From: Chloroflexota bacterium
GTDB taxonomy: Bacteria; Chloroflexota; Dehalococcoidia; UBA1151; TMED-70
Reading direction: 5' to 3'
Assembly: GCA_002721875.1 (NCBI GenBank)
Contig: PBLU01000003.1
Coordinates: forward strand, 71,155 to 98,764
DNA: 27,610 nt
The position numbers and the translations under genes are program-made. Below the pieces are notes generated by a model. That model was not told the DNA's origin, ran no database searches, and saw only the letters and a program-made list of their open reading frames with translations. Within the stretch, counting starts at the first letter, position 1; each line of letters starts with the position of its first letter. This document shows positions 6,524 to 15,877 of this stretch, piece by piece.

Positions 6524-7880
6524 ATGAATCAAGAATTAATCTATAAAAATAATATAAAAAGTTTAATGTCACTAACAAACTTTGAATATAACAAATTAAA
6601 AAGAAGAGACCCAGGTTTTCACCTAGATAGGGTTAACTATATGATGAAAAAATTTGATTATCCTAATAAAAATAAGGACTTTATTCATATTGCTGGATCA
6701 AAAGGCAAAGGATCTACATCTAATCTAGTTTCATATGGTTTATCAAATAAAAAAATTGGTTTATTTACTTCACCTCATATGCATAAATTAACAGAGAGGA
6801 TAAAAATAAATAACAAATCAATATCAGAAAAATTATTTAATTTTTACTTTAAGAAGGTCTGGAAAATTGTTGAAATAATGGAAAAAGAAATAGACCAAAA
6901 ACCAACTTTCTTTGAATTTATGACTCTTCTTGCATTAGTAATCTTTAGAGATGAAAAAGTAGATATATCTGTAATAGAAGTAGGTTTAGGAGGAAGATTA
7001 GATTCGACAAATGTAATTGATTCTAATCTTTCAGTTATAACTCAAATTAGTAAAGATCATACTAATATATTAGGAGATACATTGATTAAGATATCTAATG
7101 AAAAAGGAGGAATAATTAAGTCTAAAACTCCACTAATCATTTCGAAACAACTAGAAAGAGTAGAAAAAAATTTAGAAAATATTGCTAAAAGAAAAAACTC
7201 AGAAATATATCATTCTTCAGATATAAAAATTATTACTAAATTAGTAAATATTAATGATAATTTTTTACAAAATATTTTATTGAAAAACAAATATAAATTT
7301 AATCTAAATTTGTTAGGAGACCATCAAATAGAAAATCTAAAAACAGCTCTTAAGACTATTGAAGTTTATTATCAATACAAAAAAAAAAGATAACCTTGAC
7401 TGGAATTTAGTTGGGGATAATATATCTAAGGCATTTATGACAGGAAGATGTGAAGTCATTAAGTATGGAAAGCATTTTTGGATCGCAGATGGGGCACAGA
7501 ATAACAAATCTTCAAAAGCACTGATTAGGACTATTAAGGAATTAAGATTTGATATAAATAAAATAATATGGATATATGGAGGTAGTGATGGACATAGTTC
7601 TTTCGAAACTATTAGAGCTATAAAAAAATATAGCCCCAAAATTATTCTAACTAAAAGTAGATTACCAAAAGCAAAAAGTCCATCAAGTATAGTCAAAGAG
7701 TTGAAAAATCTTAATTTAGATATAATAGAGTTAACAAGTAATACTTCTGAAGCCTTTAAGTTGGCTAAAAGTTTAGTAAATACAAAAGATTGCATTGTAG
7801 CCTTTGGTTCTTTGTATATTGCTGCTGAGTTCGTAGAACTATTAAAAAATATTAAACCTGAAAAATATACATATGAGTAA
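6524..7880 (+). pseudogene. folC: folylpolyglutamate/dihydrofolate synthase, frameshifted
   Basis: FolC adds glutamate to folates in the cytoplasm. The first frame (6524-7393) has the P-loop at residues 58-65 (GSKGKGST), the Mur-ligase-like DISVIEVGLGGRLDSTN block, the KDHTNILGDT metal/nucleotide segment and GDHQIENLKTAL. It then stops within 5 codons of a 10-A run at 7379-7388. The C-terminal ligase domain continues in the +1 frame to 7880 (GRCEVI, then ADGAQNNKS, the usual DGAHN site with Gln for His). One A fewer gives an uninterrupted 451-residue protein of normal FolC length. It may be a homopolymer error, a real mutation, or rescued by slippage. It overlaps fabF by 8 bp, implying an operon. 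Confidence 0.85.
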
Positions 7881-9105
7881 AAAGATCGTTGTTACAGGAA
7901 TGGGTTCATTGACATGTTTAGGAGATAGTGTCAATGAATTTTGGGAAAACCTTCAAAATGGTGTCTCTGGTATTAGAAGAATTTCTCAGGTTGATCCTGA
8001 GTCATTTCCATGCAAAGTTAGCGGAGAAGTGCAAAATTTTGTGCCTAGCGAATGGATGGATACTAAGGAATCAAAAAGAATGGGAAGATTTTCTCAATTA
8101 GCCGTTGCTGCTGCAAAAGAAGCTGTTGAACAATCTAATTTCATTGGAAAAGTTAAATCAGATAGAATCGGTGTTCTGATTGGAACAGGATCAGGCGGAC
8201 TTCCTGAAACTGATAAACAAGCCAGTGTTAAGGAAAATAGAGGCGTCATGAGAATGAGTCCATTCTACATACCTTCTATGTTAGCCAATATGGCTTCAGC
8301 AAACATATCAAGAATTTATGGTGCTACTGGATATAATAGTACATGCATAACAGCATGTGCAGCATCTACTCAAGCTATTGGAGAAGCAGCAGAAATTATT
8401 AAGAATAATAAGGCTGATATTGTAATAACAGGAGGGTCGGAATCAGGAATTTGTGAAATTGGAATGGGTGGCTTTAGTACAATGCATGCCTTGACTACTT
8501 GGGATGGTGACCCCTCGAAAGCGAGTAGGCCTTTTGATGCAAAAAGAGATGGTTTTGCTCCTTCGGAGGGAGCAGGAATAATAATTCTTGAAACCGAAGA
8601 GCATGCATTGAATAGGGGAGCTAAACCTATTGCAGAAATATCAGGATTTGGCGTAACTTCGGATGCCTTCCATCTTGTTCAACCCCACAAAGATGGATTA
8701 GGAGCGTCAAAGGCAATGAATTTAGCAATTGAAGATGCTGGCATAAATATCGATCAGATTGATTATATAAATGCCCATGGAACATCAACACCAACAAATG
8801 ATCGAATAGAAACCTTAGCTATAAAAAATACATTTAAAGACTTAGCTAAAAAAATACCTATTTCTTCAACTAAATCAATGATTGGACATTCTCTGGGTGC
8901 ATCAGGTGCATTAGAAATTATAGCGTGTATTAAAACCACTTTAGAAAATATTATTCATCCAACTATTAATCAAGAAAATAGTGATCCAGATTGTGACTTA
9001 AACTATGTTCCTAACATAAAAATCTCAAAAGATGTTAATTATGCTCTTTCAAACAGTTTTGGCTTTGGAGGTCAAAATGCTTGCATTGTAATCAAGAAAT
9101 ATTAG
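7873..9105 (+). CDS. fabF: beta-ketoacyl-ACP synthase II
   Basis: A 410-residue condensing enzyme that elongates acyl-ACP with malonyl-ACP in type II fatty acid synthesis. The catalytic triad is C162 (TACAAST), H302 (NAHGTSTPTND) and H339 (KSMIGHSLGASGALE), with K334. The C-terminal NSFGFGGQNA gate loop is present. Length and motifs are standard for FabF. The ATG at 7873 overlaps the last 8 bp of folC, so translation is likely coupled. The 3' end overlaps the convergent ABC ATPase gene by 14 bp. No other fab genes are in the window, and the partner genes are folate rather than lipid related. Confidence 0.95.
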   Translation: MSKKIVVTGMGSLTCLGDSVNEFWENLQNGVSGIRRISQVDPESFPCKVSGEVQNFVPSEWMDTKESKRMGRFSQLAVAAAKEAVEQSNFIGKVKSDRIGVLIGTGSGGLPETDKQASVKENRGVMRMSPFYIPSMLANMASANISRIYGATGYNSTCITACAASTQAIGEAAEIIKNNKADIVITGGSESGICEIGMGGFSTMHALTTWDGDPSKASRPFDAKRDGFAPSEGAGIIILETEEHALNRGAKPIAEISGFGVTSDAFHLVQPHKDGLGASKAMNLAIEDAGINIDQIDYINAHGTSTPTNDRIETLAIKNTFKDLAKKIPISSTKSMIGHSLGASGALEIIACIKTTLENIIHPTINQENSDPDCDLNYVPNIKISKDVNYALSNSFGFGGQNACIVIKKY

Positions 9106-10135
9106 TCATATTCGCATTATTGTTTATAATTTGAATCCCAACTTTTTGTCCTAAAAAAAAGTTATTTGCTCCACTGATACTTACATTTATAATTTGATCA
9201 GTTTTAATATTTTTTACTAAAAAAAGTTGATTCCCTTCTAAAAATTCTTCTTCAACTATTTCATATTCTTCTTCTGAGGATACTAAACTCAACTGACTAG
9301 GCCTAACATTTATAGTTACTTTCCTATCTGAATTAATTTTTTCTTCAATGACAAATTCCCCTAAATCCGTTTTAATTTTTCCGCCATCAGAAATACCTTC
9401 AAGAATATTAGAATTAGAAATACTTTTGGCAATTATCTTGTGCGAAGGATTATGAAAAATTTGATAAGGTGTGTCAAATTGAATTATTTTTCCTTGATAA
9501 AGATACCCAATCTTATCAGATAAACTTAATGCTTCTTCGGAATCATGAGTAATAAGAAGAACAGTAGTTCCAATTTTAGACAATATTTTTTTAAGATCTC
9601 TACGTATTTCTTGCCTTAGGTTTTTATCAAGATTTGAATAAGGTTCATCCATTAATAGAATCTTAGGTTTTCTTACAAGAGCCCTTGCGAGTGAAACCCT
9701 TTGTCTTTGACCCCCAGATAGTTCATCTACATATCTTTTCAAAAAATTTTCGACTCTTAATAACTCAATGATTTCATCAACAAATTTTTTATCATAGTTT
9801 TTCTTATCTAAGCCATAATAAATATTCTTCTCAACATTAAAATGAGGGAAAAGTGCATAATCTTGAAAAATTGTACCTACTGGTCTTTTTTCAGGTGAAA
9901 CATGATAAAAAGAGGAAGACATCAAATTCCCATCAACTCTGATATATCCATTACTAATTTTTTCTAAACCATTTATAGCTCTGAATAAGGTTGTTTTACC
10001 TGCTCCACTATCACCCAATACTGTAACAAACTCGCCATGGTTAACATCTATAGAAAAGTTATCTAGGACTGGTTCATTTTTAGTATATTTAAATGATATT
10101 TCTTCGATCTGTAATATTTTACTATCTTTTGTCAT
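9092..10135 (-). CDS. ABC transporter ATP-binding protein (Fe3+/thiamine/polyamine type)
   Basis: A 347-residue ATPase of an importer. The nucleotide-binding domain covers about residues 8-240: Walker A at 41-48 (GDSGAGKT), Q loop at QDYALF (91-96), signature LSGGQRQR (139-146), Walker B ILLMDEP (159-165), D loop SNLD, and switch His in ITHDSEEAL. The C-terminal 100 residues look like a TOBE regulatory domain (VRPSQLSLV), as in FbpC, PotA and related CUT1/iron subfamilies. Its ATG overlaps the permease stop (ATGA), so both are one operon. Substrate is not determined by the ATPase; the fused permease partner points to ferric iron or thiamine. Confidence 0.9.
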   Translation of the reverse strand: MTKDSKILQIEEISFKYTKNEPVLDNFSIDVNHGEFVTVLGDSGAGKTTLFRAINGLEKISNGYIRVDGNLMSSSFYHVSPEKRPVGTIFQDYALFPHFNVEKNIYYGLDKKNYDKKFVDEIIELLRVENFLKRYVDELSGGQRQRVSLARALVRKPKILLMDEPYSNLDKNLRQEIRRDLKKILSKIGTTVLLITHDSEEALSLSDKIGYLYQGKIIQFDTPYQIFHNPSHKIIAKSISNSNILEGISDGGKIKTDLGEFVIEEKINSDRKVTINVRPSQLSLVSSEEEYEIVEEEFLEGNQLFLVKNIKTDQIINVSISGANNFFLGQKVGIQIINNNANMTNIS

Positions 10136-11763
10136 AATCCTACCTTTTTTGATAGATTATTAGACATAAATATATATGTAGGGATTCCTGCAACTAAAAT
10201 TAAAACTAATGAGGCTGCTGCTGTATCCATAAAAAAAGCCTCGCTAGCTGATGACCAAATACTAGTAGCCAAAGTAGAAAATCCAAGTGGACTAAGTATA
10301 AGAGTTAATGGGAGTTCTTTAATACAAAGAATAAAAACTAAAACACCTCCATAGCTAACACCGGGAATTGATAATTTTACTATTACATTGTAAAAGGTCA
10401 TAACTTTACCCTTCCCTAATGAGTATGAAGCTTCTTCTAAAGAAGGATCAATTTGGCTAACGGATGACTTAACTGGAGTTAAAGCTGCAGGTAAAAAAGA
10501 AATCAAATATCCAAATATTAAGACTATATATGTTTGATAGATAAAATCTAAATAATTTATAGTAAAAAATACTAGTGACATAGCTACAACTATGCCTGGT
10601 AATGAAAGGCCTATATAAGAAGTTTTTTCAATAATAAATGAAATAACCCTTATCTTTTTTCTAATAATTAATACTACAATAGTTGCTAAAAATGTAATTA
10701 TTATTGATGATATCAGTGAAATAGTTACACTACCTATAATTTCAGAGAAGAGGTCTTCGTACACATTAATAAAAGATGTTTCAAAAAATATACCTGAAAT
10801 TAACCAGTATAAAAGAATCATAACAGGTAATAAAAAACCTAATACAGTTGGAAGTAATGCAAATGGTAAAATAACCCATTTCCAGTATCCTAAGTCTAAA
10901 ATTTTTAAGTTTACTGAAGTTGAATTAGAAAAATACCTTGAGTTGGTTCTGGATCTAGATTCAATAAATAGGATAATGAAACAAAATACTATTACTAAGG
11001 AACATAATTCTAGTACACCGTAATTTCCTATACTGCTATACATTCTATTAAAAATTGCTATTGTAAATGTATTAAATCTTAGTAATGCCACTGCTCCAAA
11101 ATCACTAAGTACATACAAGGAAACTAAAAGTGAGCCCGAAGCTATCGTTGGTAACACAAGAGGAATTATTATTCTATTAAAAGTTTTAGAAACACTAGCA
11201 CCTAATGTTCTAGAAGCATCAATCATCTGAAAATCAAATCTCCTAAATGTTGCACATAGACCTATATAAATGTAAGGATAGGTTATCAAGCCAAGAACTA
11301 TCACTGACCCCGAAAGTCCATAAAAGGAAGGTAATGGGGCTATTTCAAAAAAATTACTTAATATGTCATATACAATACCTCTTGGCCCCCATAACTCAAT
11401 TTGAGTAGTAGCCATAACATAACTTGGTAAAGCTATGGGCAATACGCTTATAGATAATAAGTATTTAGCGAAAGGTAAATTAGTTCTAACATTCAAGAAA
11501 GCTAAAGGAAGAGCGATGGCTGTTGCTAAAAAGACTACTAGAAAAACTAGTAATATTGAATTTAAGGCAATTTTTAAAATTTTATAATTAAATATAAAAT
11601 CAACAAATAAATTGATCCCAAAAGTTATTTTAAGAAATAAATATATTACAGGTAAAGATAAAATAATTGAAAAAATTATTGCCCATAATATGATAGCTAT
11701 AGAGGCAAAATTTACTGATTTAAGTTTATGTTTATAAAATGGATTAAGTTTGGATAGATTCAA
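10132..11763 (-). CDS. fused two-domain ABC transporter permease (FbpB/ThiP type)
   Basis: A 543-residue permease with about 12 membrane segments made of two BPD-transport modules, typical of ferric iron FbpB and thiamine ThiP. The first ATPase-docking EAA loop is DASRTLGASVSKTFNRIIIP (near residue 180); the second is EEASYSLGKGKVMTFYNVIV (near 445). Segments such as LPSYVMATTQIELWGPRG and LSDFGAVALLRF are characteristic of the iron branch. The start is TTG at 11763, with no clear Shine-Dalgarno. It is first in a two-gene operon with the ATPase. No periplasmic binding protein gene is in the window, so it must be elsewhere or replaced. Confidence 0.88.
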   Translation of the reverse strand: MNLSKLNPFYKHKLKSVNFASIAIILWAIIFSIILSLPVIYLFLKITFGINLFVDFIFNYKILKIALNSILLVFLVVFLATAIALPLAFLNVRTNLPFAKYLLSISVLPIALPSYVMATTQIELWGPRGIVYDILSNFFEIAPLPSFYGLSGSVIVLGLITYPYIYIGLCATFRRFDFQMIDASRTLGASVSKTFNRIIIPLVLPTIASGSLLVSLYVLSDFGAVALLRFNTFTIAIFNRMYSSIGNYGVLELCSLVIVFCFIILFIESRSRTNSRYFSNSTSVNLKILDLGYWKWVILPFALLPTVLGFLLPVMILLYWLISGIFFETSFINVYEDLFSEIIGSVTISLISSIIITFLATIVVLIIRKKIRVISFIIEKTSYIGLSLPGIVVAMSLVFFTINYLDFIYQTYIVLIFGYLISFLPAALTPVKSSVSQIDPSLEEASYSLGKGKVMTFYNVIVKLSIPGVSYGGVLVFILCIKELPLTLILSPLGFSTLATSIWSSASEAFFMDTAAASLVLILVAGIPTYIFMSNNLSKKVGL

Positions 11764-11811
11764 AACAATTATTATTTATTACTATTTCAGTATACAATCA
11801 AATATGGAATC

Positions 11812-12741
11812 ATGACCATCAACAGAACATTTAACAGATATAATTTTTTATTGAAATTTATTATGATTTCATTATCAATCATAGTTATTTTTATTTTCCT
11901 ACTTAATTCAAGTTTTATTTTTTTAGTAATTAATGATGATCACATAGGCTATTTGTATACTGAAGAAACAAATTTACACTTTAAAGAAGATATTGTGACT
12001 AATACACTAGAAGAAAAGAAGGAACCTGATTTGACTAATATACTAGAAGAAAAGAAGGAACCTTATTTAACTAATACTGTAGAAGAAAAGAAGGAACTTG
12101 AGTTGCCTCAAACCCTAGAAGATACAGAAATACCGGAGGTTATAGCTATTATAATGTCAAAAATTATTAGTGAAAAAAAGATTACCTCAGATGAAATCTA
12201 TTTTATTGAATTAGAAGAAAAAATATGGAACTCTAATGCATTAGGATGTCCCGTGGAAGGAATGATGTATACCCAACAGATAATTGATGGCTACAAAATT
12301 AATTTTTCAATAATGAATAGTAATAATGTAATCCATTCAGATATTCATGGAAATTATATTAATTGTTCTGAGATTGAGCTGATAAATGAAGAGTCAAATT
12401 TTAATTTCGTGAACCAATATAATCTTGAAGAGACAAGTATCATAACTTTAGAAACTGCTACCGGAAAAAATATAACTCAAATAGACGATAAGGATTATAT
12501 AGAAGAAACTATAAAAAAATTAAATCAAGATGTAATTATCTCAAATAGTAAAATTTGTTTTCATAAATATAATCTTATTTTTCAAAAAAAATCAGAGAAA
12601 ATATCTTTTGGGTTAGTTTGTGAAAATAATATTAACTATGTTTATGTTGATGAACCCATAGAATCAACAAATCTTTTTATAAAAATTATTGAACCCATTC
12701 TTGCTAATCAAGAATTCCCAGGTGTGCCAAAAAATGAATAA
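11812..12741 (+). CDS. membrane-anchored protein with EEKKE repeats and LGCP-GMMY motif domain
   Basis: A 309-residue protein of unknown function. Residues 13-42 are a hydrophobic anchor (Nin/Cout likely). Residues 66-101 are three 12-residue repeats (LEEKKEPDLTNI type), an acidic/lysine linker. The following domain (about 105-190) contains IWNSNALGCPVEGMMYTQ and YKINFSI and a later Cys (INCSE). This resembles a small conserved domain with the signature LGCP..GM.Y.Q....GY.I seen in exported proteins and lipoproteins of Chloroflexota, cyanobacteria and others. A second, unrecognised domain with two Cys (ICFHKY, LVCENN) follows. It probably acts outside the membrane. Its stop overlaps the HypE-like gene by 8 bp, indicating coupling. 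Confidence 0.65.
   Translation: MTINRTFNRYNFLLKFIMISLSIIVIFIFLLNSSFIFLVINDDHIGYLYTEETNLHFKEDIVTNTLEEKKEPDLTNILEEKKEPYLTNTVEEKKELELPQTLEDTEIPEVIAIIMSKIISEKKITSDEIYFIELEEKIWNSNALGCPVEGMMYTQQIIDGYKINFSIMNSNNVIHSDIHGNYINCSEIELINEESNFNFVNQYNLEETSIITLETATGKNITQIDDKDYIEETIKKLNQDVIISNSKICFHKYNLIFQKKSEKISFGLVCENNINYVYVDEPIESTNLFIKIIEPILANQEFPGVPKNE
12007..12114 (+). repeat. three tandem 36-bp in-frame repeats
   Basis: Units begin at 12007, 12043 and 12079; each starts CTA/GTA followed by GAAGAAAAGAAGGAA and encodes 12 residues (L/V-E-E-K-K-E-x-x-L-x-x-x). A fourth partial unit begins at 12115 (LED). The nucleotide conservation of the core implies recent expansion. The encoded stretch lies between the membrane anchor and the first globular domain, so it probably serves as a variable-length spacer. 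Confidence 0.85.
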
Positions 12742-13735
12742 TTTTTTACCTTTGGGAAAATTAAATAATAAACTATTGATCAAAATTTTGAATGATATTA
12801 AAAATGAGGGAGCCTCTCCTAAAATTGGTGAAGATTCTGCGACAATCAATATCAGAAGTGATAATAATTTATTACTTTCATCAGATCCAATTACATTCGA
12901 TTCTGAAGATATCGGAGAACACATATTAGATATCTGCGCAAATGATATATATGCAGCAGGAGGAGAGCCTAAGTGGTTTCTAATTACTATTCTTATACCT
13001 CCAAAGACCTCTTATAATAAACTCAAGAGAGTTATCTCCAAAGTTAATAGTCGAGCACAATCACTTAAAGTAGATATAATTGGAGGTCATACTGAAGTTA
13101 CCGAATCTGTAAATAAAATAGTTTTGAGTGGTACTATTGTAGGAAGAATCAACAAAAATTTTGTACCAAATCAAATAGTCAAAGGAAATCAATCAATAAT
13201 TTTGGGTGGACAAGCAGGAATTGAAGGAAGCAAAATTATTGTTGAAAATACAGAATCCAATCATAAAATAATTTCAAACCTAAAGAAAAGCATAAAAAAT
13301 CTTACTATCAGTGTTAATAATATAGCAAAAATTGCAATTTCAACTGGCAAAATAATTAAAATGCATGATCCAACAGAAGGTGGAATATCAACAGCATTAC
13401 ATGAATTATGCGAATTTTCAGACATTGGATGTGAGATTATTGAGAATGAAATTAAGTTTGTAGATAATTTTAATGAAGCTTGCCAGATTTTGAACCTAAA
13501 TCCACTAGGTGTAATAAGTTCTGGTTGTTTATTGATGATTTGCAAAGAAAAAGATTCCTCTGAAATAATAAATAAATTAAGATCTTCTGATATTCCTGCC
13601 ATAAAGATAGGTAAAACGACAAATTCAAAAAAACGTAATATTATTAAAAAAGATGGCAAAAAAGAAAACTTAGAAAGATTTGATCAGGACGAAATCATTA
13701 AAATTTTTAGGAATGTATACAGACAATCTATTTAA
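12734..13735 (+). CDS. HypE-like / AIR synthase-related protein
   Basis: A 333-residue member of the PurM/HypE/ThiL/SelD superfamily, ATP-using enzymes with an N-terminal dimer domain and C-terminal ATP domain. Visible are LPLGKL, GEDSATI (38-44), DPITF plus ANDIYAAGGEPKWF, GGHTEV, HDPTEGG (near 220) and LGVISSGCLL. This order is that of HypE-like proteins. The C-terminal PRVC/I tail of true HypE, which is carbamoylated at Cys during hydrogenase cofactor synthesis, is absent (the protein ends NVYRQSI), and no hydrogenase genes are nearby. The role is thus unknown. ATG at 12734 is preferred over an upstream TTG because AGGTG lies ahead of it and similarity begins there. It overlaps both neighbours. 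Confidence 0.8.
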   Translation: MNNFLPLGKLNNKLLIKILNDIKNEGASPKIGEDSATINIRSDNNLLLSSDPITFDSEDIGEHILDICANDIYAAGGEPKWFLITILIPPKTSYNKLKRVISKVNSRAQSLKVDIIGGHTEVTESVNKIVLSGTIVGRINKNFVPNQIVKGNQSIILGGQAGIEGSKIIVENTESNHKIISNLKKSIKNLTISVNNIAKIAISTGKIIKMHDPTEGGISTALHELCEFSDIGCEIIENEIKFVDNFNEACQILNLNPLGVISSGCLLMICKEKDSSEIINKLRSSDIPAIKIGKTTNSKKRNIIKKDGKKENLERFDQDEIIKIFRNVYRQSI

Positions 13736-15866
13736 TAAAATTGAATCATACTTACCCAAAGATGAAGTATCAAAAATAACAAATGCATTTGAATTTGCGA
13801 AAGATGCTCATAAAGGACAGAAGAGAAAATCTGGTCATGATTTTATTGTGCATCCTGTTGAAGTAGCAACTCATTTAGCAAGATTAGAACTTGACCCTAA
13901 AGTAATAATTTCTGGATTACTCCACGATGTTATAGAAGATACAAAAATAAACTCAAAAGATATTCAAAATGAATTCGGAAAAGAGATTACAGAAATTGTT
14001 TTATCTCTAACAAAATTAACTAATGATGAAAATAAACTTATAAAGAATTTAGATCAAAAGAATATGAGAAGATTCCTGGTATCAATGGCACAGGATATAA
14101 GAGTAGTCATTATCAAACTTGCTGATAGGCTTCATAACGTAGAGACTTTGGAATATTTAGATTTAGAAAAAAGAAAGAAAATAGCAAAAGAGACTTTATC
14201 TATTCATGCTCCTTTAGCTCAAAAAATAGGTATGAATGACCTAAAATGGAGACTTGAAGATGAAAGCTTCAAGCACTTAATGCCGGATAAATTTAAATTA
14301 ACAAAAAGATTAATTAGTCAAAAAAGAGAAGAAAGAGAAATAGCTACTCAAAAAATGATTGATCAAATAAATCATCATTTGGAAATTTCAAATATTAAAG
14401 CAGAAGTAACCGGAAGGCCTAAAAACTTATACTCAGTCTATAACAAACTTCAAAGATATAAACAATTGGGTAGAAATTTCTCGGATATTGAAGACCTAAT
14501 TGCTATTAGAGCCATAGTCGAAAATAAAGAAGATTGCTACGTTGTTCTAGGGAAAATTCATGACTTATGGAGGCCAATTGCAGGTTCTTTCGATGATTAT
14601 ATTGCATCTCCAAAAGAAAATTACTATCAATCACTTCATACAGTTGTGATGAATGATAGTAATCAAAAAATTGAGTTCCAAATCAGATCTCAAAAAATGC
14701 ATAATTTTGCTGAAGAAGGGGTTGCTTCACATTGGAAATATAAAGATTCTTTTGATGGAAATAAACATGAAAATTTCAGCAAAGATACTTATTGGTTAAA
14801 AGATATGATGGATTTTGAAAAGGAGATAATTGAAGATAGTGATTATCTTGAATCTGTAAATAATGATATTTTGTCTGACAAAGTAATCGTTTATTCTCCT
14901 AAAAATGATATTTTTACATTACCTATAGGCTCTACTCCTCTAGACTATGCATATAGCCTTCATACTGAGCTTGGGCATTCGTGCCAAGCATCTTTTATAA
15001 ACGGAATATTAAAGCCACTAAATACTAAACTGAATAATGGTGATACAGTTCAAATTCAAAAAACAGAGGTCTTAAATGGTCCTAAGCTTGATTGGCTAAA
15101 TGAAAATCTTGGTTATTTGAGTACTGCAAATGCTAAAAATAAAGTTAAAGCATGGTTCAAGAGAAGAGAAAGAAATGAAAATATTGAAAGAGGAGAAAAG
15201 CAAATCCTGAGAACTCTTAGACTTTCAAACATAGAGGATAGTGAAATAGTCCTAACCAATATGCTAGAAAATGATACCTACGAAAACTTTGCTTATAAAG
15301 TTGGAACTGGTGACATAAGCAATCAAAAAATTATAGACCTTATCAACAAGCAGCAATTAGAAGAAACTGTAAGAAAGATGAACTTGGCTGATGACCAAAT
15401 TGAAAATTCTAAGGAAACTAGTTCAGTTTCTTCAGTTGTAATTATAGGAGAAAGCAATAATGATAAAAAATTAGCAAATTGTTGCAATGTTGTTTATGGT
15501 GACGAAATAGTGGGATATAAAAATTCTAGTAATGAGATAGTTATTCATAGAATAATCTGCTCCAGACTGAGAAACTTCGAGCGTACTAATAGATTTTTAC
15601 CTGCCGTGTGGGGGCATTCAAAAGAATTATCACCTACAACTGTAGTTATTGAAGCATATGATAGAGTTGGTCTAATAAGAGATATAACGGATGTAGTTTG
15701 GGGTGAAAAAACTAATATTCATTCAATAAATTCTCAAGAAGAAGACAAAAATGGCACATGCAAAATACAATTAACGGTTTATACTAGAGACTTAGGTCAA
15801 ATAATTCGACTTTTAGGTAAAATGGAAAGTACACCAGGAGTGTATAAAGTTAGTAGAATAAAATAA
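13713..15866 (+). CDS. rel: bifunctional (p)ppGpp synthetase/hydrolase
   Basis: A 717-residue long RSH protein that makes and degrades (p)ppGpp, the starvation alarmone. Domains in order: HD hydrolase (about 25-180) with H47, H71-D72 (LLHDVIEDT) and KLADRLHN; synthetase (about 230-340) with GRPKNLYSVYNK, DLIAIRAIV and YYQSLHTVV; TGS (about 390-455, DIFTLPIGSTPLDYAYSLHT); a zinc-finger/CC-like region with ANCCNVVYGDEIVGY; and a C-terminal ACT domain (about 640-717). Intact HD residues suggest both activities. The ATG at 13713 is chosen because homology begins there; it overlaps the HypE-like gene by 23 bp with AGGA immediately before it. rpsT follows after 11 bp. Confidence 0.92.
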   Translation: MYTDNLFNKIESYLPKDEVSKITNAFEFAKDAHKGQKRKSGHDFIVHPVEVATHLARLELDPKVIISGLLHDVIEDTKINSKDIQNEFGKEITEIVLSLTKLTNDENKLIKNLDQKNMRRFLVSMAQDIRVVIIKLADRLHNVETLEYLDLEKRKKIAKETLSIHAPLAQKIGMNDLKWRLEDESFKHLMPDKFKLTKRLISQKREEREIATQKMIDQINHHLEISNIKAEVTGRPKNLYSVYNKLQRYKQLGRNFSDIEDLIAIRAIVENKEDCYVVLGKIHDLWRPIAGSFDDYIASPKENYYQSLHTVVMNDSNQKIEFQIRSQKMHNFAEEGVASHWKYKDSFDGNKHENFSKDTYWLKDMMDFEKEIIEDSDYLESVNNDILSDKVIVYSPKNDIFTLPIGSTPLDYAYSLHTELGHSCQASFINGILKPLNTKLNNGDTVQIQKTEVLNGPKLDWLNENLGYLSTANAKNKVKAWFKRRERNENIERGEKQILRTLRLSNIEDSEIVLTNMLENDTYENFAYKVGTGDISNQKIIDLINKQQLEETVRKMNLADDQIENSKETSSVSSVVIIGESNNDKKLANCCNVVYGDEIVGYKNSSNEIVIHRIICSRLRNFERTNRFLPAVWGHSKELSPTTVVIEAYDRVGLIRDITDVVWGEKTNIHSINSQEEDKNGTCKIQLTVYTRDLGQIIRLLGKMESTPGVYKVSRIK

Positions 15867-15877
15867 GTAGGAAAATA

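Noticed and set aside
7337..7795. Long antisense frame over folC
   Set aside because: The plus strand encodes the conserved FolC C-terminal domain; the reverse frame has only the usual hydrophobic shadow composition.
12664..13659. Reverse-strand frames (12664-12924, 13261-13659) opposite the HypE-like gene
   Set aside because: Antisense to recognised motifs GEDSATI and HDPTEGG; no start signal.
12734..13735. SelD or ThiL identity for the AIR-synthase-like protein
   Set aside because: It lacks the SelD N-terminal Cys/Sec-Lys motif, and the motif order fits HypE-like proteins better than ThiL.
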